Source: Bacilli bacterium
Lineage (GTDB): Bacteria; Bacillota_I; Bacilli_A; RF39; UBA660
Assembly (NCBI GenBank): GCA_918219625.1
Contig: CAKJXT010000027.1
Span: 1 to 9,441 of the forward strand
Direction of reading: 5' to 3'
Length of the DNA: 9,441 bases
Shown here: one piece after another, positions 5,797 through 9,441 of the stretch
How positions within the stretch are numbered: the stretch's first letter is position 1
How the letters are laid out: the number at the start of each line of letters is the position of its first letter
Program-made: the position numbers and the translations under genes
Notes under the pieces: model-generated
Seen by the model: only the letters and a program-made list of their open reading frames with translations
Databases searched by the model: none
Told to the model about the DNA's origin: nothing

Positions 5797-6730
5797 CTGT
5801 AACCTCTATATCATCAATAGTAATAATAGGAAGTTCTATTCCCTCTTCAGCACAGTACTTAGCAAACTTATCTCTAAATAAAGCTAACTCCTTAACAATA
5901 CTATCAGGGTAAATTCGCTTACTAATCTTAATTGCGTTATAAACATCCATTATACTAACACTATCCCTATTATCAACCAAGGCAAGAGAAAATGCTTGAG
6001 ACAAAACAGAAAAAGAAACATCAGGATACATTGCTGCAAGTCCATAAACACGCTTATACTCACTAGTAGCAGAAACAATAGACTCCATTAATAACTCAAC
6101 AACATACGAAGAATATTTAAACTTAATACCTGTCTTGTGCTCAATTCTAGGAAGAGACTTAACAAGAATCTCAACAGTAGTAGCTTCATCAGGTTCAGTA
6201 ACATCAATACGATCAAAACGACGTAAAAAAGCTCTATCACGAACAATATAAGTTTCATACTCAATATCAGTAGTTGCTCCAATAACCTTAATATCACCAC
6301 GATCTAAACATGGCTTTAAAATATTAGCCGCATCAATAGGACTATCAGTACTTGAACTAACTAAAGTATGAACTTCATCAATAAATAATATTACACGAGA
6401 CATATTCTTAAGCTCATCAACAAGCAAATTAATAGTCAAAGTCTCTCTACCATCAACAGTAATCTTATTCATTAAAGCAGAAGAATTAACTTTAATAATT
6501 TGATATCCCTTTAAACTATCAGGAACAGCATCCTGTTGAATCAAATAAGCAAGACCTTCAACAATAGCAGTCTTACCAATACCAGCCTTACCAATAAGAA
6601 GACCAGACTTATCAGGAGTAAGTAATACTATCATTAATTTTTTAATCTCAGAATCACGAGCAATCGCAGGATTAGTAACATACTCTTTACTAGTTAAATT
6701 TTCACCAATACTCTCAATAATTGTACTCAT
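5783..6730 (-). CDS. Single-module AAA+ ATPase related to the ClpA/ClpC D1 domain
   Basis: A 315-residue ATPase that aligns by eye with the first AAA+ module of Clp/Hsp100 proteins. Motifs: NPAIARDSEI (20-29, the Clp NPVIGRDxEI box), Walker A GKAGIGKT (47-54) followed by AIVEGLA, Walker B VILFIDE (113-119) followed by VHTL, DAANILKPCLDRGD (133-146), sensor 1 GATT (151-154) and arginine-finger pair RR (170-171). The ATPase core therefore looks intact. Missing are the Clp N-domain, the middle domain, the second AAA+ module and any ClpP-docking loop; ClpC/ClpA proteins are roughly 750-850 residues. The pore loop, usually KYRGEFEER, reads about TVDGRETL (91-98) without the aromatic residue, so classical threading activity is doubtful. 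AGGAGG 5 nt before the ATG overlaps the end of the lipoprotein gene. It may be a remodelling or assembly ATPase for its neighbours (inference). It is often likely to be annotated as a Clp ATP-binding subunit. Confidence 0.85.
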   Translation of the reverse strand: MSTIIESIGENLTSKEYVTNPAIARDSEIKKLMIVLLTPDKSGLLIGKAGIGKTAIVEGLAYLIQQDAVPDSLKGYQIIKVNSSALMNKITVDGRETLTINLLVDELKNMSRVILFIDEVHTLVSSSTDSPIDAANILKPCLDRGDIKVIGATTDIEYETYIVRDRAFLRRFDRIDVTEPDEATTVEILVKSLPRIEHKTGIKFKYSSYVVELLMESIVSATSEYKRVYGLAAMYPDVSFSVLSQAFSLALVDNRDSVSIMDVYNAIKISKRIYPDSIVKELALFRDKFAKYCAEEGIELPIITIDDIEVTDEIR

Positions 6731-6731
6731 A

Positions 6732-7142
6732 CTAACCTCCTATATAACCCATTCTTTTATAAGAAGATATAACAGTATTCATATCTTCACTTCCAACAAT
6801 TCTATCATAAACAGAAGTTTGCTCACCATCTTTAAAAAATACAGTTGTAGGAGTACTTTTGAAACCTATAATTGTTGTAAATTCATTATTCTCATCTTCA
6901 GATAACTTAGAAATATCAATATACTTAACATCAATATCATACTTTTTAATAAAAGCTTCCATTGTTGGTCTAAATAAAGAACAAGCACTACAAGTAGAAC
7001 TACCTATAACTAAAGGAAAACTCTCTTTATTCTCAACTAACTTCTTAAATTCATTATAACTTATCTCATCATATGTAGTTCTCTTACCACAACCTGAAAT
7101 AAATATAACCATAAATAAAATCAAAACTAAAAACTTTTTCAT
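6732..7142 (-). CDS. Thioredoxin-fold lipoprotein with CSAC active site
   Basis: Likely an extracytoplasmic thiol-disulfide protein tethered to the outer face of the membrane. With the ATG at 7142 it has 136 residues: a hydrophobic signal sequence (about 4-16) ending in the lipobox ISGC with the lipidated Cys at 18, then a thioredoxin fold. The active site is CSAC (51-54) in STCSACSLFRPTME, and TP at 97-98 gives the cis-proline loop facing it, followed by the strand TTVFFKDGE. CSAC differs from the CGPC of cytoplasmic thioredoxin. Whether it oxidises, reduces or isomerises substrates, or supports export of a cysteine-bearing product as the bacteriocin accessory thioredoxins may do, is not shown. 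An in-frame GTG at 7160 is rejected because the ribosome binding site lies within that extension. The stop is 1 nt before the AAA+ start, so the two are probably translated together. Confidence 0.9.
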   Translation of the reverse strand: MKKFLVLILFMVIFISGCGKRTTYDEISYNEFKKLVENKESFPLVIGSSTCSACSLFRPTMEAFIKKYDIDVKYIDISKLSEDENNEFTTIIGFKSTPTTVFFKDGEQTSVYDRIVGSEDMNTVISSYKRMGYIGG

Positions 7143-7147
7143 TAATA

Positions 7148-7154
7148 CACCTCT
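7148..7154 (-). promoter_or_regulatory. Ribosome binding site fixing the lipoprotein start
   Basis: AGAGGTG lies 5 nt (TATTA) before the ATG at 7142. It is downstream of the in-frame GTG at 7160, so it cannot serve that codon. Starting at 7142 also puts the two lysines directly before the hydrophobic signal segment, as expected for a lipoprotein. Confidence 0.7.
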
Positions 7155-7167
7155 ATCCACAATAATA

Positions 7168-7173
7168 ATTATA
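7168..7173 (-). promoter_or_regulatory. Candidate -10 element for the thioredoxin/AAA gene string
   Basis: A consensus TATAAT lies on the minus strand between the LysM terminator and the lipoprotein gene. The hexamer 17 nt upstream falls in the T-run of the terminator (TTTTTT), a poor -35 match. A start near 7161 would give a leader of about 19 nt containing the AGAGGTG site. The position makes biological sense, but TATAAT is common by chance in DNA this AT-rich. Confidence 0.35.
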
Positions 7174-7187
7174 TAACAATAAACAAT

Positions 7188-7220
7188 AAAAAAAAAGAGT
7201 TTTAACTAAATTAACCCTTT
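7188..7220 (-). terminator. Intrinsic terminator after the LysM gene
   Basis: On the minus strand AAAGGGTT (7220-7213) pairs with AACTCTTT (7201-7194) over 8 pairs, one of them G-T. The T-run extends from 7196 to 7188, its first three bases belonging to the stem. The left arm covers the final codons and the first base of the TAA stop (7213-7211), so the hairpin is again built into the gene end. The stem is AT-rich and the 11-nt loop is long, so termination may be partial. Confidence 0.6.
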
Positions 7221-7648
7221 CTATAAACAATAATTTGATTAGGCATTAATAATAAATCACTATTATTAGAAACTATATCATTTATATCAACACCAATTCT
7301 AGTAGAAATACTATTTAAAGTATCCTCACTATCAGTATAATAAATAGAAACATCTCGATTAGGAATTAATATCTCTTGATTAGGATAAATATAATCCCCT
7401 TCCTTAATACCATTAATTAAATACAAATCATCCAAATTCTTATCAAACTTAGAAGCAACACTATACATAGTATCACCAGATTTAACAGTATACTTAAAAA
7501 ACATATCATTATTCGGTACAACTATTAAATCACCAACACTAAAATCACTAAAACCATTAATACGAGTCAACTCTTCACCGCTAACATTAAAATTTAAAGC
7601 CAAAGAATCAAATGTATCACCATCAAGAACTTTATAAACTTGATACAT
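7211..7648 (-). CDS. Protein of three LysM repeats, no signal peptide
   Basis: LysM modules bind N-acetylglucosamine-containing glycans such as peptidoglycan. This 145-residue protein is essentially only LysM: repeat 1 about 4-45, repeat 2 about 53-96 (clearest, containing YTVKSGDTMYSVASKF and ending ILIPN) and repeat 3 about 101-142 (most degenerate). No catalytic domain, signal peptide, lipobox or membrane helix is visible, so how it would reach the wall is unclear. It may be carried out with a partner, leave by a non-Sec route, or act inside the cell or a spore layer as some spore-coat LysM proteins do; this is inference. Of two adjacent ATG codons (7651, 7648) the second is better spaced from TGAGGTGA. 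It is transcriptionally isolated, with terminators on both sides. Confidence 0.88.
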   Translation of the reverse strand: MYQVYKVLDGDTFDSLALNFNVSGEELTRINGFSDFSVGDLIVVPNNDMFFKYTVKSGDTMYSVASKFDKNLDDLYLINGIKEGDYIYPNQEILIPNRDVSIYYTDSEDTLNSISTRIGVDINDIVSNNSDLLLMPNQIIVYRKG

Positions 7649-7652
7649 CATA

Positions 7653-7660
7653 TCACCTCA
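7653..7660 (-). promoter_or_regulatory. Ribosome binding site of the LysM gene
   Basis: TGAGGTGA on the minus strand leaves 4 nt to the ATG at 7648 and only 1 nt to the ATG at 7651, favouring the inner start. The interval between the deacetylase terminator and this site is only about 12 nt, so the promoter must overlap the terminator, or expression depends on readthrough. I see no convincing -35/-10 pair there. Confidence 0.6.
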
Positions 7661-7672
7661 TATTAATATATG

Positions 7673-7709
7673 AAAAAAAAGATAGCTAGTTACACTAATT
7701 AGCTATCTT
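7673..7709 (-). terminator. Intrinsic terminator after the deacetylase gene
   Basis: On the minus strand GATAGCTA (7707-7700) pairs perfectly with TAGCTATC (7688-7681). The stem extends inward by three pairs (one G-T) and outward by two A-T pairs, giving about 13 pairs around a 5-nt loop. A run of eight T follows directly (7680-7673). The stem is part of the coding sequence: the last residues KIAN and the TAG stop (7697-7695) lie inside the hairpin. The plus strand has no matching T-run, so it works in one direction. Confidence 0.85.
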
Positions 7710-9326
7710 ATGATGAACAACAGGACTAGACATATCAAGAGGTAAAAAAGTATATCCATGAGATAATCCATACTCAATAACAGTGCCAACAGATCTAATA
7801 CTATTAACATTAGTATCATGCTGTAAAACAATATAATAAGAACCATTACCTAATCCATTAATAATATTATTTGCATACTCAGAAGATGAATGGCTTCTTC
7901 CATCTGCATCACCGCTAGAAACATTCCAATCAAAATACTTATACCCTTTATCAGTAACCATACGAGACAAAGTACTCATAATACCAATACTATAATTACG
8001 ACTAACAGTATTTGAACTTCCACCAGGAAAACGAATTAAATGAGAATAATCACCAGTAATATTTTTAACAGTCTCGTTTATAGCATTCAAATCATTAAAA
8101 TAAGCATCAACACTAGAATAAATTTGACTATAATTATGACTACTAGTATGAAGCGCAATAGTATGTCCCTCATTATATGCACGTTTAATAAAATGGTTAT
8201 AATTAGGATTTCTATTAGTCACAAAAAATGTAGCCTTAACATTATATCTAGCCAAAATATCCAATAATTCACCGGTATAAGCACTAGGGCCATCATCAAA
8301 AGTAAGATAAACAATCTTACTACCAGTTCCGTTAGAAGAATAAACATTTACAACTCTAGTCGCTTTACTAGAATTACCAGCAGTATCACTAACAGTATAA
8401 GTTATAGTATAACTTCCAGCCTTACTAGTATCAACACTACCACTTACCGAAATATTCGAGCTAATATCGCCATCACAATTATCTAATGCACTCGCACCCG
8501 CATCAGAATAACTAGAACCAACAGATAAATATTTAGTTGAATCACCTTTAATTGAAATACTTGGAGCATCTAAATCCTCTCGAACTAAAGCAATATCCTT
8601 GCTGCTAACATTATTAGAAGAATCATTAACACTTAAAGTTAAAATATCATCAACTACACTCTTAGAAACATTAGAGGTAAGGTCACCATCATAATTATCA
8701 AAAGCTTTATAATCAATATTATAATCTGTGGCATTAGGGCAAACAGATAAACTATCACTTACTGTTTCTATTACAGGAGCCTCTTTATCAACAACTTTCA
8801 CATCAATAATAAATTTCTTAATTTTTTTTCCATACTTAGCGCTGTAAACAACCTTATAATCACCAATCTTAGAAGTATCAACATCACTAGAAACAGAAAC
8901 ATCAATCTTTTTACACTTTAACCTATTACCATAACAAGCAGTTACATTAGGACTGCTAAACTCGCTCAATACATCCACACTATAACTAGACATATCATAA
9001 TTAAATTTAATACTTGATTTAAAAACAAAAAGATATAATAAAGATATAAAAGATAAAATCAATACAAAACCTATAATTACAAATAATTTTTTTGAACTAT
9101 GAACATTCTTTTTAGATTCATTAAAAGATAAAGCATTCTCTATAACACTATCAAACTCTTTTTCAGTTGGTTCAGCTTTCTCTAATTTTTCTATATTGGG
9201 AATATCAATTACCTCAGTATTACCTGACAACTCACCCTTTATTCCATCAGGAACACTATTAGAAACATTAGAACTACTCTTTGTTTCTTTAATACTGTTT
9301 CCACTCTTCTTATTCTTCTTTTTCAC
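7695..9326 (-). CDS. Membrane-anchored polysaccharide (peptidoglycan) deacetylase, NodB/CE4 type, with three Ig-like repeats
   Basis: Probably removes acetyl groups from envelope glycan, most likely peptidoglycan GlcNAc as in PgdA-type enzymes, which lowers lysozyme sensitivity; the substrate is inferred. With the GTG start at 9326 it is 543 residues. Layout: a hydrophilic cytoplasmic tail (1-80), one membrane helix (about 81-102), three DUF5011/bacterial Ig-like repeats (about 111-180, 184-252 and 254-329; the last ends with TYTVSDTAGN) and a C-terminal NodB domain (about 337-531). All five CE4 motifs are present: TFDDGP (342-347, catalytic and metal Asp), HTSSH (393-397, metal His), RFPGG (432-436), DW (466-467) and LQH (501-503), so the enzyme should be active. 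The GTG start is preferred over an ATG at 9353 because GGGCGG lies 5 nt before it and nothing resembling a ribosome binding site precedes the ATG. It overlaps the upstream frame by 17 nt and ends in a terminator. The substrate could also be another GlcNAc polymer. Confidence 0.92.
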   Translation of the reverse strand: MKKKNKKSGNSIKETKSSSNVSNSVPDGIKGELSGNTEVIDIPNIEKLEKAEPTEKEFDSVIENALSFNESKKNVHSSKKLFVIIGFVLILSFISLLYLFVFKSSIKFNYDMSSYSVDVLSEFSSPNVTACYGNRLKCKKIDVSVSSDVDTSKIGDYKVVYSAKYGKKIKKFIIDVKVVDKEAPVIETVSDSLSVCPNATDYNIDYKAFDNYDGDLTSNVSKSVVDDILTLSVNDSSNNVSSKDIALVREDLDAPSISIKGDSTKYLSVGSSYSDAGASALDNCDGDISSNISVSGSVDTSKAGSYTITYTVSDTAGNSSKATRVVNVYSSNGTGSKIVYLTFDDGPSAYTGELLDILARYNVKATFFVTNRNPNYNHFIKRAYNEGHTIALHTSSHNYSQIYSSVDAYFNDLNAINETVKNITGDYSHLIRFPGGSSNTVSRNYSIGIMSTLSRMVTDKGYKYFDWNVSSGDADGRSHSSSEYANNIINGLGNGSYYIVLQHDTNVNSIRSVGTVIEYGLSHGYTFLPLDMSSPVVHHKIAN

Positions 9327-9441
9327 AATAACCGCCCAATTCCTTAATAACATTATTCATTATAGATATAGCACTATTATCATTATCAATACCAACTAAA
9401 TGCTCATCATTAATAAGCTTAATTCCATCTTGATCAAGTTC
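9310..9441 (-). CDS. 3' end of an unrecognised protein (partial, N-terminus outside window)
   Basis: An open frame enters at the window edge and runs 43 codons to a TAA stop at 9310-9312. It is too short to be listed as a complete ORF. The visible tail begins ELDQDGIKLIN and ends IKELGGYCEKEE. It is acidic, looks soluble and has no membrane segment. The reality of the frame is supported by its 17-nt overlap with the downstream deacetylase gene, whose likely GTG start and ribosome binding site sit inside it, which is typical of translational coupling. I do not recognise the family from this fragment and assign no function. Confidence 0.6.
   Translation of the reverse strand, partial: ELDQDGIKLINDEHLVGIDNDNSAISIMNNVIKELGGYCEKEE
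9332..9337 (-). promoter_or_regulatory. Ribosome binding site supporting a GTG start for the deacetylase
   Basis: The minus strand reads GGGCGG, one base from GGAGG-type sites, then 5 nt (TTATT), then GTG at 9326-9324. The product then begins MKKKNKKSG, a usual start for a type II membrane protein. The upstream ATG at 9353 lacks a site at the right distance. Confidence 0.5.

Noticed and set aside
6088..6300. Minus-strand open frame of 70 codons rich in leucine
   Set aside because: An alternative frame inside the AAA+ gene, whose own frame carries all ATPase motifs.
6859..7059. Plus-strand open frame of 66 codons
   Set aside because: It lies wholly opposite the thioredoxin-like lipoprotein gene, which has a clear lipobox and active site; no ribosome binding site or domain is visible.
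8040..8267. Plus-strand open frame of 75 codons
   Set aside because: Antisense to the NodB domain of the deacetylase; its Ile/Ser/Met-rich composition is what antisense of that domain would give.
9196..9399. Plus-strand open frame of 67 codons with a Phe/Leu-rich stretch
   Set aside because: The apparent hydrophobic helix is the antisense of lysine-rich codons at the deacetylase N-terminus; no start signals support it.
1..9441. No TGA stop codon among 11 gene ends (only TAA and TAG), suggesting TGA reassigned to tryptophan
   Set aside because: Tryptophan codons checked (for example in the deacetylase DW motif and in the YfhO-family gene) are TGG, no product is cut short by TGA, and 11 genes are too few for the lack of TGA stops to mean much in such AT-rich DNA.

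Overview
The window is about 9.4 kb of very AT-rich DNA in which every supported gene lies on the minus strand, so transcription runs from position 9441 towards 1. The low GC content, strong AGGAGG/AGGTGGTG-type ribosome binding sites, a lipobox lipoprotein, a LysM protein, a NodB deacetylase with Ig-like repeats and a YfhO-family membrane protein all point to a low-GC Gram-positive bacterium (Bacillota/Bacilli-like). Tryptophan codons I checked are TGG and the genes read through with the standard code. The exact lineage cannot be fixed from this sequence alone. I see no rRNA, tRNA, CRISPR array, insertion sequence or phage gene.

Reading along the transcribed strand: (1) 9441-9310 is the 3' end of an unrecognised gene. 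It overlaps a membrane-anchored polysaccharide deacetylase (9326-7695) with three Ig-like repeats, which ends in a strong intrinsic terminator (7673-7709). (2) A short unit holds a three-LysM-repeat protein without a signal peptide (7648-7211), closed by a second terminator (7188-7220). (3) A tightly packed gene string follows: a thioredoxin-like lipoprotein with CSAC (7142-6732), a solo ClpA/ClpC-D1-like AAA+ ATPase (6730-5783), a small single-pass membrane protein (5796-5413) and the tRNA methyltransferase TrmL (5420-4914). These are joined by 1-nt gaps or short overlaps. (4) Two large polytopic GT-C-type membrane proteins follow in the same direction (4865-3288, related to the PTPS_related family; 3242-816, YfhO family). 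They probably act on lipid-linked sugars or cell-envelope polymers. (5) Two short, separately promoted paralogues encode small pilin-like single-pass proteins (718-455 and 395-156). They are almost identical over the N-terminal membrane segment and strongly diverged in a cysteine-bearing C-terminal part. (6) A hairpin with T-rich flanks on both strands (52-110) ends this unit, and a promoter at 21-49 points out of the window towards a further minus-strand gene.

The common theme is the cell envelope: peptidoglycan deacetylation, LysM glycan binding, an extracytoplasmic thiol protein, GT-C sugar transfer and surface pilin-like proteins. TrmL is a housekeeping gene carried in the same string. 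The points I find most worth following are the twin pilin-like genes (conserved head, divergent tail, fixed cysteine skeleton), the one-module Clp-like ATPase with an altered pore loop lying between two extracytoplasmic proteins that may both be thioredoxin-like, and the two GT-C proteins with similar C-terminal ends.
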